This document shows positions 43,472 to 52,474 of a stretch of 64,000 nt of DNA, one piece after another. Below the pieces are notes generated by a model. The model saw only the letters and a list, made by a program, of their open reading frames with translations, ran no database searches and was not told the origin of the DNA. A program made the position numbers and the translations under genes. This DNA comes from Spirosoma linguale DSM 74 (GTDB lineage: Bacteria > Bacteroidota > Bacteroidia > Cytophagales > Spirosomataceae), in the NCBI GenBank assembly GCA_000024525.1, contig CP001769.1, positions 7,783,001 through 7,847,000 on the forward strand. Direction: 5' to 3'. Each line of letters begins with the position of its first letter. Positions within the stretch are counted from its first letter, which is position 1.

Positions 43472-44151
43472 TTGGTGTTTTTGAATCCGGCCGCTTCATA
43501 AATGCGCAGAAAGTCGGGTCCGTCGGGAAACGCCTGTACCGATTCGGGTAGGTAGGTGTAGGCCGACGAGTCTTTGCTTACTACGCGCCCGATGAGCGGC
43601 AGAATAGTACTGGAGTAAAAACCGTAAAGCTGTTTAAACGGAAACTGACGCGGATTCGAGAACTCCAGCACCACACACACACCACCAGGGCGCGTTACGC
43701 GGTGCATGTCGGTTAGGCCTTTCAGCAGATTCTCGAAGTTACGTACACCAAATGCAACGATGACAGCATCGAAATCATTGTCTGGCAAGGGTAATCCTTC
43801 TGAATCGCCCGAGCGCATTTCGATAATCTGATCGACGCCACGCTTCTTCATTTTCTCGCGACCTACCGACAGCATACCTTCCGAAATGTCCATGCCCACC
43901 ACTTTCTCGGGCTTCAGGGCCAGGGCCTCCAGCGCGAAATCGCCGGTACCGGTGGCTATGTCGAGGATGCGTTTGGGGGATTGAGTAGACGCTTTCCGGA
44001 GTTCGCGAATGGCTCGTTTACGCCACAGAATGTCGATACCACCGCTGAGCACGTGATTCAGCAAATCATACTTCGGCGAAATACTATCGAACATCTCGGC
44101 GACCTGCTCGCGCTTGGAGGTGTCTTTATCTTTATAGGGAACGACGGACAT
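43417..44151 (-). CDS. ubiE: UbiE/MenG demethylmenaquinone methyltransferase
   Basis: The 244-residue protein shows FDSISPKYDLLNHVLSGGID, the SAM-binding motif LDIATGTGDFALEA (63-76), and AFGVRNFENLLKGL, RVTRPGGVCVVLEFSNP, typical of UbiE/MenG. It methylates demethylmenaquinol, the last step of menaquinone formation, using S-adenosylmethionine. It overlaps the PorT-like ORF by 55 bp. Confidence 0.95.
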   Translation of the reverse strand: MSVVPYKDKDTSKREQVAEMFDSISPKYDLLNHVLSGGIDILWRKRAIRELRKASTQSPKRILDIATGTGDFALEALALKPEKVVGMDISEGMLSVGREKMKKRGVDQIIEMRSGDSEGLPLPDNDFDAVIVAFGVRNFENLLKGLTDMHRVTRPGGVCVVLEFSNPRQFPFKQLYGFYSSTILPLIGRVVSKDSSAYTYLPESVQAFPDGPDFLRIYEAAGFKNTKWIPLTFGVASIYIGHKA

Positions 44152-44202
44152 GGGTAAAGAACGAAAGAGTGAAAGAGTAGGTATTGAGCGTTAGGTAGTA
44201 GG

Positions 44203-44309
44203 AGCGAGTAGTTAGAATGTGAGGAGGGCTGACGCATGACTTTTTGCTGGCGCCGGTTCGCCGACCATCCGCGGTGCGTTCAGCCCTTCTCGCTCCTAAC
44301 TACTCACTC
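44203..44309. repeat. Imperfect inverted repeat upstream of ubiE
   Basis: Arms at about 44203-44235 and 44276-44309 match in blocks (GAGTAGTTAG, GAGGGCTGA-GC) and enclose a GC-rich centre. It lies between divergent ubiE and the dipeptidase gene and could be a small MITE-like or REP-type element. Confidence 0.5.
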
Positions 44310-44436
44310 CTAATACCGACTCTGCGGTGCCACAAAGGTAGTGCCATAACAGTACGTTTCGGATGAAAGTTTGATATTCAGACAGGCAATGTGTAGTTTC
44401 GAAAGAATGTCATTTTTTGCTACAACCTGAATCACT

Positions 44437-45645
44437 ATGCTCCCTATTGTTCTGTCGAGTCTGCTCGCACTGAGTTCATTCATAGCTCATTCGCCCGGCG
44501 ATGACGATAAGCTTACGAAAAAAGCCCGCAAAATTCACCAGCGCGTGCTGACGCTCGATACCCACGCCGATGCGCCAATCATGATGCAAAAGCCCGGTTT
44601 CGACGTGGGCACGTCGCACGATACCAAACGCGATGGCTCGCAGATTGACTTTCCACGGATGAAAAAAGGGAGCATGGACGCCATGTTCTTTGCCGTATAT
44701 ACCTCACAGGGGCCCCGCACCGACGAAGGCCATGCCGAAGCCAAACGCAATGCTCTGAATCAGTTTGAGTTGATTCATCAGGCCCTGAAAAAATACCCCA
44801 ATCTGGCCGAACTGGCTACTACGCCCGCCGATGCCTACCGAATCAAAAAAGCCGGGAAACGGGCAGTATTTATCGGGATGGAAAACGGTTACCCGGTCGG
44901 GAAAGACCTGTCGATGCTCAAGACCTATTATGATCTGGGCTGCCGCTACATGACCTTGACCCACTTCGCCAATAACCTCATCGGCGACTCGTCTACCGAC
45001 CCCGACGGCCCTATGTACGGCGGATTGAGCGATTTCGGGAAGCAGGTTGTGCCGGAAATGAACCGGCTGGGAATTCTAATCGACGTGTCGCACGTGGCCG
45101 ACAGCACCTTTTATGACGCCCTGGCTCTCTCGAAAGCACCCGTCATCGCGTCGCACTCTAACTGCCGGGCGCTGTGCGACTTTCCGCGCAACATGACCGA
45201 CGATATGATCAAAGCCATTGCCGCCAAAGGGGGCGTGGTACAGGTCAACTTCGTGAGTGATTACTTAAAGAAGCCTTCCGACGCCAACCGGGCCGCCAAA
45301 ACCAAAATCCGTATGGCGCGGGTCGGTAAAGTCGTGACGCCGGAAATGGAAGCCCGGATGACGGCCATGAGCGACTCCGTATCCAAGGTATATGCGGCAG
45401 AGCGGGCCAGTCTGTCGGATATTGTCGATCATATCGACCACATCGTTAAACTGGTGGGTATCGACCACGTAGGTATCGGTTCGGACTTTGATGGGGGCGG
45501 GGGCGTTAATGGCCTCGAAGACGTGAGTGAAATCGAGAACCTGACCGTCGAACTTGTCCGCCGAAATTACTCCGAAGCCGACATTGCTAAAATCTGGGGT
45601 GGTAATCTGCTGCGGGTTCTGGGACAGGCTAAGGTTGGGAAGTAG
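44437..45645 (+). CDS. M19-family membrane (renal-type) dipeptidase
   Basis: The 402-residue protein has a signal peptide, the metal motif DTHADAP (His 43, Asp 45), RYMTLTHFANN, IDVSHVADSTF, IASHSNCRALCDFPRN and DHVGIGSDFDGGGGV. These are the zinc ligands and signatures of M19 dipeptidases, which cleave dipeptides including some with D-residues. It is likely periplasmic. A large inverted repeat begins 13 bp after the stop. Confidence 0.94.
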   Translation: MLPIVLSSLLALSSFIAHSPGDDDKLTKKARKIHQRVLTLDTHADAPIMMQKPGFDVGTSHDTKRDGSQIDFPRMKKGSMDAMFFAVYTSQGPRTDEGHAEAKRNALNQFELIHQALKKYPNLAELATTPADAYRIKKAGKRAVFIGMENGYPVGKDLSMLKTYYDLGCRYMTLTHFANNLIGDSSTDPDGPMYGGLSDFGKQVVPEMNRLGILIDVSHVADSTFYDALALSKAPVIASHSNCRALCDFPRNMTDDMIKAIAAKGGVVQVNFVSDYLKKPSDANRAAKTKIRMARVGKVVTPEMEARMTAMSDSVSKVYAAERASLSDIVDHIDHIVKLVGIDHVGIGSDFDGGGGVNGLEDVSEIENLTVELVRRNYSEADIAKIWGGNLLRVLGQAKVGK

Positions 45646-45658
45646 TGGAGTGGTATAC

Positions 45659-45774
45659 TCTGGCGCGGGCATTTGCCCGTGCCTGTTATATGGCAAGCCG
45701 GTCCGGCGTACCGGTTCGCTTGCGTCAGTGAATACTGACTTCATGAACAGGCACGGGCAAATGCCCGCGCCAGA
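45659..45774. repeat. Large element with 29-bp perfect inverted ends
   Basis: Arms 45659-45687 and 45746-45774 are exact reverse complements. Each contains a smaller palindrome CGGGCA-TT-TGCCCG. The 58-bp interior holds another hairpin GTCAGT-GAAT-ACTGAC (45725-45740) and an imperfect pair around ACCGG. It sits between the dipeptidase and the ABA4-like gene, has no coding capacity, and looks MITE- or BIME-like. Confidence 0.8.
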
Positions 45775-45795
45775 ATGCCTAACTAATTAATAACC

Positions 45796-46227
45796 ATGAC
45801 TCCCGAAGCCGTTTTTAGTCTGGCCAGTACCCTTGTGTTGCCGCAATGGCTGCTCATGATTTTCGCCCCTCGTTGGGTGGTGACGAAATGGTTGATGAAC
45901 TCATACCTGATTCCGGTAGTGCTGGCAGTTATCTATAGCATTTATCTGTTCGGCGGAGGCCCGGTCGATTTTAGTGCGTTTGGTACGCTGGCGGGTGTTA
46001 AAGGACTCTTCTCCGGCGGTGGTGATGGCGTTATGCTGGCCGGGTGGGTGCATTACCTGGCCTTCGATCTGGTGGCCGGAACCGTCGTTGTGCGGGATTC
46101 GCAGGAAAAAGCCATTCCCCACTGGCTGATTGTACTTCCTTTATTTTTCTGCTTCATGCTGGGGCCGGTTGGGTTGTTGCTCTACTGGTTGATTCGCGTT
46201 ATTCGCACCCGGCAGCTATCGGCCTAG
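45796..46227 (+). CDS. ABA4-like (DUF4281) membrane protein
   Basis: The 143-residue protein has four membrane helices with LPQWLLMIFAPRWVVTKWLM, GVMLAGWVHYLAFDLVAGTV and HWLIVLPLFFCFMLGPVGLL, which match the ABA4-like family. Plant ABA4 acts in neoxanthin synthesis; the bacterial role is unknown, though many relatives of this organism are carotenoid-rich. Confidence 0.85.
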   Translation: MTPEAVFSLASTLVLPQWLLMIFAPRWVVTKWLMNSYLIPVVLAVIYSIYLFGGGPVDFSAFGTLAGVKGLFSGGGDGVMLAGWVHYLAFDLVAGTVVVRDSQEKAIPHWLIVLPLFFCFMLGPVGLLLYWLIRVIRTRQLSA

Positions 46228-46465
46228 CATTCCCTTTGACGACAAGATGATGTCCACTTTTTACATCATTACAGGAGCTGAACACCATCATGGCCGCTAG
46301 TTCGCGTCAGGTATTTCTGGTCGCTGCCATCTAGTTGGTTTGCTGGTACAGGCCTTGGCGGGAAGACCGTTGCTCGCAGGGTTTGGAAATTGATTGATGG
46401 TAAAAAAAGCAGGACCTGGTCTTTGACAGGGTAGAGATGGATACTGACTAATCTTGCTTTACCCG
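46228..46465. other. Gap with possible gene relic
   Basis: No intact gene is visible. Short reading frames broken by stops (for example from 46250) may be a degraded gene, but I cannot identify it. Confidence 0.35.
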
Positions 46466-47773
46466 ATGAACCGAACCGATTTTCTGAAAACGTCTGCTCT
46501 TGTCGGAGCCTCGTTAATTACTGATCCCGCTGATGTAAGGGCATTCATTACCCGGAAAGCCCCTCAAAAATACCGTACTGCCGTGGTGGGCGCTGGCTGG
46601 TGGGGCGGCAATATCCTGCGCTGTGCCGTTCAGGCGGGCGAATCGAAAATTGTTGCCCTCTGTGATGTCGATACGCGTCAGCTTAAAAAGACCAGTGAGG
46701 AACTCAGTAAGCTAACGTCCGACAAGCCGAAGCTATACCGGGATTATCGGGAGATGATTGCGACCGAGAAACCCGAAATCGTTATCGTCGCTACCCCCGA
46801 CCACTGGCACCCGCTGGTAGCTATCGAGGCTATGAAAGCAGGCGCCCACGTATATGTCGAAAAACCCATCAGCCATACCATCAACGAAGGAAAAGCTATG
46901 GTAAAAACGGCCCGGCAAACGGGGCGTATTTGTCAGGTAGGCATGCACCGGCGGGTATCGCCCCACAACGTGTCGGGTATGGAATTCCTTAGATCGGGCA
47001 AGCTGGGCAAGATCGGTATGGCACGGGCGTTTGTGCATTATGGCGGGGGGGCTGGTCAGCTCACACCCGATACCGAAGTCCCGAAAGAAATGGACTGGAA
47101 CCTGTGGTGCGGACCGGCACCCCTCCGGTCTTTCAACCCAACCATGCACCCACGGGGCTGGCGTAACTACCTGAACTACGCCAACGGCACTCTCGGCGAC
47201 TGGGGCATTCACTGGCTCGACCAGATTTTATGGATAACGGAGCAAAATCACCCGCGCAAGGTGTACTCAACCGGCGGGCGGGCCATTAAGAAAGACAGTA
47301 CCGACGCCCCCGACCACCAGGTGGCAACGTACGAATTTGAGGACTTCACCGCTGTTTGGGAACACCGGACATTTGGGGCTAACAATGCCGAGAAAACACA
47401 TCCGCAGCAGGCCGTAGGCGTGTACTTCTACGGCACAGAGGGCACGTTCCACCAGGGCTGGCTCGATGGCTGGACGTTCTACCCGTCTGATTCGAAAAAG
47501 CCCGTTATCCACCAGGATGCGCAACTGGATAAACCCGATGATCAGAATATTGCTTTGCTCTGGGCCAATTTTCTGGACAGTATCAAAACCAAGAAGCTAC
47601 CCGTTTGCGATATTGAGATCGGGCACCGTTCTACCAATATGGCCTTGCTGGGGATGCTCTCTATGAAACTCGGTCGGAGTGTGGAATGGGATGGAAGTCA
47701 GATCCCGAACGATCCCGAAGCGAACAAACTCCTGAGCCGTGCCTACCGGGGCGAATGGCAGTACCCAACCTAG
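46466..47773 (+). CDS. Gfo/Idh/MocA-family oxidoreductase
   Basis: I start at the ATG at 46466. The N-terminus (MNRTDFLKTSALVGAS) looks like a Tat-type signal in which only one of the two arginines is left, so export is uncertain. The Rossmann motif VGAGWWGGN and the family EKP motif in HVYVEKPISHT are present, followed by CQVGMHRRVSPHN. The 435-residue protein probably acts on a sugar or inositol with NAD(P). No partner gene is adjacent. Confidence 0.88.
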   Translation: MNRTDFLKTSALVGASLITDPADVRAFITRKAPQKYRTAVVGAGWWGGNILRCAVQAGESKIVALCDVDTRQLKKTSEELSKLTSDKPKLYRDYREMIATEKPEIVIVATPDHWHPLVAIEAMKAGAHVYVEKPISHTINEGKAMVKTARQTGRICQVGMHRRVSPHNVSGMEFLRSGKLGKIGMARAFVHYGGGAGQLTPDTEVPKEMDWNLWCGPAPLRSFNPTMHPRGWRNYLNYANGTLGDWGIHWLDQILWITEQNHPRKVYSTGGRAIKKDSTDAPDHQVATYEFEDFTAVWEHRTFGANNAEKTHPQQAVGVYFYGTEGTFHQGWLDGWTFYPSDSKKPVIHQDAQLDKPDDQNIALLWANFLDSIKTKKLPVCDIEIGHRSTNMALLGMLSMKLGRSVEWDGSQIPNDPEANKLLSRAYRGEWQYPT

Positions 47774-48018
47774 GTCAGGAAGGCGTTGGTGTTCGATCAG
47801 GCATAAAAAAACCTTCATATATGAGTAATATGAAGGTTTTTTTATGCCTGATCAGATGATTTTCGTCAGGAAGGCGAAGGAGCAGCTGATTGCTGAAATG
47901 ACCAGCCTGCCTTTTCATGGCCGATCAGATGATTTTTGTCAGTAGGAGCCTGTTTTTGATGTTGTCTATTTTACCTATATACATATAAGGCGTATATTGT
48001 TTCAAAAAAATATAAACT
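47774..48018. other. Intergenic region with terminator and direct repeats
   Basis: No gene is seen. Besides the terminator it holds two direct repeats of about 24 bases (GATCAGATGATTTT plus a GTCAG tail) at 47850-47875 and 47921-47947. Confidence 0.5.
47795..47853. terminator. Bidirectional terminator with 26-bp perfect stem
   Basis: Arms 47795-47820 and 47828-47853 are exact reverse complements around a 7-base loop; the stem includes seven A facing seven T. It closes the oxidoreductase transcript. Confidence 0.85.
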
Positions 48019-48318
48019 ATGATCTTAGAAGAAGCACTCACCGCAACCGTAATTAACGTTAATTCTACTGTTGAGTCCTTTATGGGCTATGTGGCTGTAA
48101 GTCACGTATTAATGCAAACGGAGGGCTTCGCCGACTTTCTGTTTGATAATTTCCGTATGATTGAAGACATAACAACGGACAATGACAGCTTGCTTGGGCT
48201 AAATCGGTTTGTTATGCAATCAATCCGATTTGTTGAGGGATATGGTCAGTACAAAATCAGTGTTGAACGATCCATTTATGGCGATTATACCGTGAAAGAC
48301 GTGTGCAAAGTAAGATGA
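48019..48318 (+). CDS. Hypothetical 99-residue protein
   Basis: The protein has no signal peptide or clear membrane helix, and mixed helix and strand (FADFLFDNFRMIEDITTDND, YKISVERSIYGDYTVKDV). A strong terminator follows 29 bp after the stop. It is bounded by terminators on both sides, so it is a single-gene transcript. Family unknown. Confidence 0.6.
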   Translation: MILEEALTATVINVNSTVESFMGYVAVSHVLMQTEGFADFLFDNFRMIEDITTDNDSLLGLNRFVMQSIRFVEGYGQYKISVERSIYGDYTVKDVCKVR

Positions 48319-48347
48319 TGTGCGCACGTCTGTTTATCTTACTGTGT

Positions 48348-48374
48348 AAGCCCGGCCATAGCCGGGCTTTTTTT
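48348..48374 (+). terminator. Intrinsic terminator
   Basis: AAGCCCGGC-CATA-GCCGGGCTT is followed by a run of T, on the plus strand after the 99-residue gene. It also faces the convergent GH53 gene. Confidence 0.85.
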
Positions 48375-48394
48375 ATGAACACCCCAATGAGGGG

Positions 48395-49438
48395 CTACCG
48401 GGGGGCTGGTATTTCGGTCAGGAAGGCATCGATTGCTCTGGTGGGCCTGCCATCGTCGCCCCAGGCGTTTAACTGGTAATTGCTCCAGCTTTTGGCTCCT
48501 TCCGGCTCCCAGTAAAAAACGCCCAGCCCTCTCGAACCGGGCACGGCTTTCACAACCTTCTGCACCGCAACGAGCATGTCGTAAGTCTTCTGCACAGCGG
48601 TATAATCGTCACCCACTTCGGCCACAATCACGTCCTTGCCATACCGGCTCACCATGTCGTTGAGGTTAGCCGCCAGATTGCTGATGGATGCGGTATAATC
48701 CGAACCGATCCAGTACGGGTAATAAGACAGGCCGATAACATCGAACCGGGCTCCATGGGCGGTCACGTTATCGAAAAACGCTCTGAACTTGGCGTTGTCA
48801 TTCCCGCTTTCGAGGTGAACAATTACTCTGGTCGTTGGACTAACCGCTTTCACGGCATTATAACCGCTGGTAATCAACTGGGCTAGTTGCGGATAGTTCG
48901 TCGTGCTGCCATCAGGCCATAACATGCCGTTGCCTATCTCGTTACCAACCTGAACCCACTCCGGCGTAATACCGCTGGTTTTTAAGGCTTTCATGACATC
49001 GAGAGTGTGGTCATATACATCGGTCTTTAACTGGCTGAAGCTGTGCCTGGCCCAGGCGGCTGGTTTGAGCTGATGGCCGGGGTCGGCCCAGGTATCGCTA
49101 TAGTGAAAGTCGATCATGATTCGAAAGCCAAGCGCCTTCGCTCGTTTGGCCATTATAACAACTTCGTCCCGGCCACAATGGCCGTTGACCTTATCGGTCG
49201 ATGGATTAACGAATACCCGGAACCGGACCGAGTTGATGCCTTTATCTTTCAGGATATGAAAGCAGTCCTGCGCCACGCCCTTGTCGTTATAGAACACGTA
49301 GCCCGTGGCTTCCATCTGCTGAAGCCAGCCTATATCGGCACCCCTGGCAAACTCCTGGGCCTGTACGACACCGCTGGTAAAAATTAAAGCCAGTACGCTG
49401 ATGGTGGACGAATAGAGAAATGTAATCGACTTTTTCAC
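48395..49438 (-). CDS. GH53 endo-beta-1,4-galactanase
   Basis: The 347-residue protein has a signal peptide and the family features FARGADIGWLQQMEATG, GINSVRFRVFVNP, IDFHYSDTWADPG, WVQVGNEIGNGMLWPDG (acid/base Glu 167) and IVAEVGDDYT (probable nucleophile Glu 274). GH53 cleaves beta-1,4-galactan side chains of pectin. No susCD pair is adjacent; it could supply fragments to one of the PULs in this window. Confidence 0.93.
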   Translation of the reverse strand: MKKSITFLYSSTISVLALIFTSGVVQAQEFARGADIGWLQQMEATGYVFYNDKGVAQDCFHILKDKGINSVRFRVFVNPSTDKVNGHCGRDEVVIMAKRAKALGFRIMIDFHYSDTWADPGHQLKPAAWARHSFSQLKTDVYDHTLDVMKALKTSGITPEWVQVGNEIGNGMLWPDGSTTNYPQLAQLITSGYNAVKAVSPTTRVIVHLESGNDNAKFRAFFDNVTAHGARFDVIGLSYYPYWIGSDYTASISNLAANLNDMVSRYGKDVIVAEVGDDYTAVQKTYDMLVAVQKVVKAVPGSRGLGVFYWEPEGAKSWSNYQLNAWGDDGRPTRAIDAFLTEIPAPR

Positions 49439-50344
49439 AGGAAATAAAGATTATGGTTTTGTGTCGGCAAGCTCGGACCGCCACCTCCCGACCCGGACAA
49501 TGATGGTTCGCCAGCCACCGTTGCAGTTCGTTGGGCGTGTTTGTCTGGCAGAGCGGTTCGAGTCGCTGTTCCTAACCACCAGAAAGTTCATGGGTAGTCG
49601 GGTCGACCATATTCAGCCTTCAGTTCAGCTTGAGCGTAGCCGGACCGGCTGCAATATAAGGCTGTAGTGTGATATTGGTACCGGTCAGATTGGCGAAGAG
49701 CGTCTGAAATGTCTGGCGAGGGCGTTCCTGGCGCGGGTTAGTCCGCAGTCGATTAGCGAGGACCGATGTCCTGACTGTGTTTAGCCGTCGACCCATCCAT
49801 GCCCGTAGTGAAGGCTACTAAATCAAAGAAAAGTACTGACTTCAAGGAGAATAGCGTAAATAAAAGCAAGTTCTCCTGGGTGTTGAAAGTAGGTTCGTCG
49901 GGACATTGCTCGTGTCGTTACTGCATCGACTGACCGTAAACCTGCATATAGACAGTCGGTGTCAGAGCTAATAGCTGAACGAACCGTTTTTAACCAAGTC
50001 CTGTAGCAGATCGCCAGTGTCGATGGGTTCGTAGGTTGGCAGTAGAAAGCTTCATACCATAAAATTACCCCATTGTAACAACTCTAGTACTCTTTATAAG
50101 GATTCTCACTAAACCAAATACCGGGAAGTAGGTATTGAACCCTCTTATTTATCCATCTACTTTTAATGACTTGTTATTTGAGCTCAAAAAGTGTCATTTG
50201 GGCTGATTTTGAGATTTTATTTTATTGGTCATACCCAGTTCGACAAGCGTTTTTTGACTGAAAATTATTTTAAAATTATCCTGAAGGCGATGATAACTTT
50301 TCCCATCCCCAGGCATTAATCAACGAACTCTATTTTGTAAGTCT
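49439..50344. other. Gene-poor 900-bp region before protease cluster
   Basis: I find no intact gene. On the minus strand a frame ending at 49620 reads a protein-like tail (TNITLQPYIAAGPATLKLN) that becomes repeat-like upstream, possibly the remnant of a secreted enzyme lost next to GH53. A small hairpin AGGAC-ATCG-GTCCT is near 49760. The final 150 bp are AT-rich and should hold the promoter of the protease cluster; TATTTTG near 50331 resembles a -7 box with one base missing. Confidence 0.4.
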
Positions 50345-51574
50345 ATGCGTTTTAATGCTCTGCTTCTCGCTTGGTTGCTCTGTTTTACGATTAAAGCTCA
50401 CTCACAACCTACACTATATGGAATCTTTGTCGGAGCCGTTGAGGACCCCAAGCTTGCCGTTGCCTGTCAGGTCGATATTAAAACAATGTTCGATAGGTTT
50501 GGCTCCATTGCCCGTTCGATTGGCTATAAATATAAAGTAGGCGTATTGACCAAAGACAATTTCTCGAATGAAAGCATCAAATCCGTTCTGGATAGTATTA
50601 CCTGCGGACCCGACGATATTATCGTTTTTTACTACACAGGTCATGGGTATAATCGGGCCGGTACCAGCGACGAATTTCCGGTGCTGCATGTGGATACACT
50701 ACAGGTAAAAACAAATTTTCCGCTGTCGGGAATTCACCAGACCCTACTGAGTAAGAAGGCCCGATTCTGTCTGTCCATTGGTGATTGCTGTAATGCGCTG
50801 GCAAACGAAACGCCACCTCAGGAACGCAGTTTAGTAAAAGGAACCAATTGCAATCCGGAGATTTTCGAGCAATTATTTCTGAAATCTCGTGGGGGGGTTA
50901 TGATTGCCAGTAGTAAGCGGGGGCAGTTTTCAGGGGCATCGTTTACCAATAGCTGGTACACCTGGGCTTTTCAGGAATCGTTAGAGTATGCCTGCCACTA
51001 CAATAATCAAATTACCTGGCAACAACTTCTGGATGACTCTCAAAACCGGATGTGGAGTATTACCGCTGCACGAGTTCATAAGCAGGAGTCTGTTTACAAA
51101 CTGAATTTACTGGATCAGTCAACCAGCCCGACTCCGGTGGCTGCTGTTCAGGCAGATACCGTTCCGAATAATGCCCCAGTTGCTTCAACGCCGGTAGTTT
51201 CTGGAAATGCTGCGCCACCTGTAGAGGTGGTCAATTCAACAACTATGCTGACAGTCTCAACTGCTGGCCAACGGCCTGACTACAGTCTGGTGAACAAGTA
51301 CCTGACTGGCCTTGCCAATCCATTGATCAGTTATCAAACCCGCAAGGCTATGCAGCTACAGGCTGGTCGGTTTTTTATTCACAATGCCAAAGTAAATCTG
51401 TATGTCAACGATACGAGGGTCGATGTTCTGCCGCTTCAACAACTGATGAACCGCTATGCTGTATCGACAGACAAGCACTCTGTCCGACAGGTGAATTTAG
51501 TAGAACGTTTGTCGAAACTTGATCCTTCAGGTCGATTCTACACGGAAATAGCCTTACAGGAAATCTGGGAATAA
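50345..51574 (+). CDS. Exported caspase-like (C14) protease, type A, with C-terminal accessory domain
   Basis: The 409-residue protein has a signal peptide (MRFNALLLAWLLCFTIKAHS). The caspase-like domain spans about 24-240, with catalytic His 100 in DDIIVFYYTGHGYN and Cys 149 in CLSIGDCCNA. The Cys motif is DCCN rather than the usual DxCHSG. A Pro- and Thr-rich linker (about 255-315) leads to a 90-residue C-terminal domain (VNKYLTGLANPLISYQTRKA...). It resembles the protein at 51874 and may be NTF2-like. It is paralogous to the caspase at 59532 (shared GPDD-x7-GHG block and GGxxxxSS-x4-F). It opens the protease cluster. Substrate unknown. Confidence 0.85.
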   Translation: MRFNALLLAWLLCFTIKAHSQPTLYGIFVGAVEDPKLAVACQVDIKTMFDRFGSIARSIGYKYKVGVLTKDNFSNESIKSVLDSITCGPDDIIVFYYTGHGYNRAGTSDEFPVLHVDTLQVKTNFPLSGIHQTLLSKKARFCLSIGDCCNALANETPPQERSLVKGTNCNPEIFEQLFLKSRGGVMIASSKRGQFSGASFTNSWYTWAFQESLEYACHYNNQITWQQLLDDSQNRMWSITAARVHKQESVYKLNLLDQSTSPTPVAAVQADTVPNNAPVASTPVVSGNAAPPVEVVNSTTMLTVSTAGQRPDYSLVNKYLTGLANPLISYQTRKAMQLQAGRFFIHNAKVNLYVNDTRVDVLPLQQLMNRYAVSTDKHSVRQVNLVERLSKLDPSGRFYTEIALQEIWE

Positions 51575-51595
51575 AGCTTTTTTTCTACCACATCC

Positions 51596-51808
51596 ATGAA
51601 ATCAATACTGCCTTTGTTGTTCGTGTTGTCTCTTGTGTCTATAGTCAGTCAGGCACAGGAGACCAACACATTCCCGCCCGCACTGACCAATCAGGAGTTA
51701 CGTGATCTTCATGACGAAACCTTGACACAAATCAACTCTCTTGTGAATTATCTGGGAGTTATTGCCGATAGAAACACTGGAAGGTACAATTTTCTACTAT
51801 CGCCCTAA
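51596..51808 (+). pseudogene. Truncated duplicate of the following gene
   Basis: Seventy residues: a signal peptide, then LTNQELRDLHDETLTQINSL and LGVIADRN, closely matching the start of the gene at 51874 (LTNQELQDFHDETLKRIKSF, LGVIADKN). A 17-bp block CTGGGAGTTATTGCCGA is identical in both. After that point the sequence diverges and stops at 51808. It is either a decaying partial tandem duplicate or a very short exported protein. Confidence 0.65.
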
Positions 51809-51873
51809 GCACTACTCAACTAGTAGCCCGGTAATCAAAATCTTAATTTACAGTTTGTTCTAGTCAATGCTCT

Positions 51874-52464
51874 ATGAAACCTTTGTTCGCTTTCTTATTA
51901 CTACTCTCAAGCCTGGCGTCTGTTAAGGGTCAGGATCCGCCGAAAACATTGACCAATCAGGAATTGCAGGATTTTCATGACGAAACCTTAAAGCGAATCA
52001 AATCCTTTGTGGACTTTCTGGGAGTTATTGCCGACAAAAATCGCTCTTTTGATGAGCGTAATGATGCTATTCAGACGGTGATGCTCATGTTCGAAAAGGG
52101 GGCTACCGTTGAGGTATCTAATATTAATAAGGGCGAGGTCAAAACCCACAAGTTGCGGCAGTACCTCGAAAATGTAAAATCATTACCCTACAGTCGGATC
52201 GAAATTACGAACTATGATGCTGCCCGACTCGACAACTGGACTCGGCAATTGGATGGTTCCTATCGGGCAACGGGTACCTTTTTTCAGGAATTCAAAGGGT
52301 GGCATAAAGACCAGGGGGACCCTCGGCCCTATGGAGATCGGACAACCAAGAAAATTGATGCCGACTTGCGCGTACGAGAAGACACTTTCTACAAGGAAAA
52401 GCACTGGATGGTTCTTTTTCGCAACGTCACGGTGCATAGTACAGAACGTATTCCTGTTAAATAG
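51874..52464 (+). CDS. Exported protein with possible NTF2-like domain
   Basis: The 196-residue protein has a signal peptide (MKPLFAFLLLLSSLASVKG). After an N-terminal helix pair come FDERNDAIQTVMLMFEKGAT, VEVSNINKGEVKTHKLRQYL and LPYSRIEITNYDAARLDN, then strands to the end. The helix-then-beta order and the motifs resemble the C-terminal domain of the caspase at 50345 and suggest an NTF2-like fold. It may bind the protease or a common ligand. I do not know a named family. Confidence 0.7.
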   Translation: MKPLFAFLLLLSSLASVKGQDPPKTLTNQELQDFHDETLKRIKSFVDFLGVIADKNRSFDERNDAIQTVMLMFEKGATVEVSNINKGEVKTHKLRQYLENVKSLPYSRIEITNYDAARLDNWTRQLDGSYRATGTFFQEFKGWHKDQGDPRPYGDRTTKKIDADLRVREDTFYKEKHWMVLFRNVTVHSTERIPVK

Positions 52465-52474
52465 ACCTGTGGGT

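Noticed and set aside
49461..49667. Plus-strand ORF of 68 residues
   Set aside because: No motif and opposite a more protein-like tail on the minus strand; probably chance.
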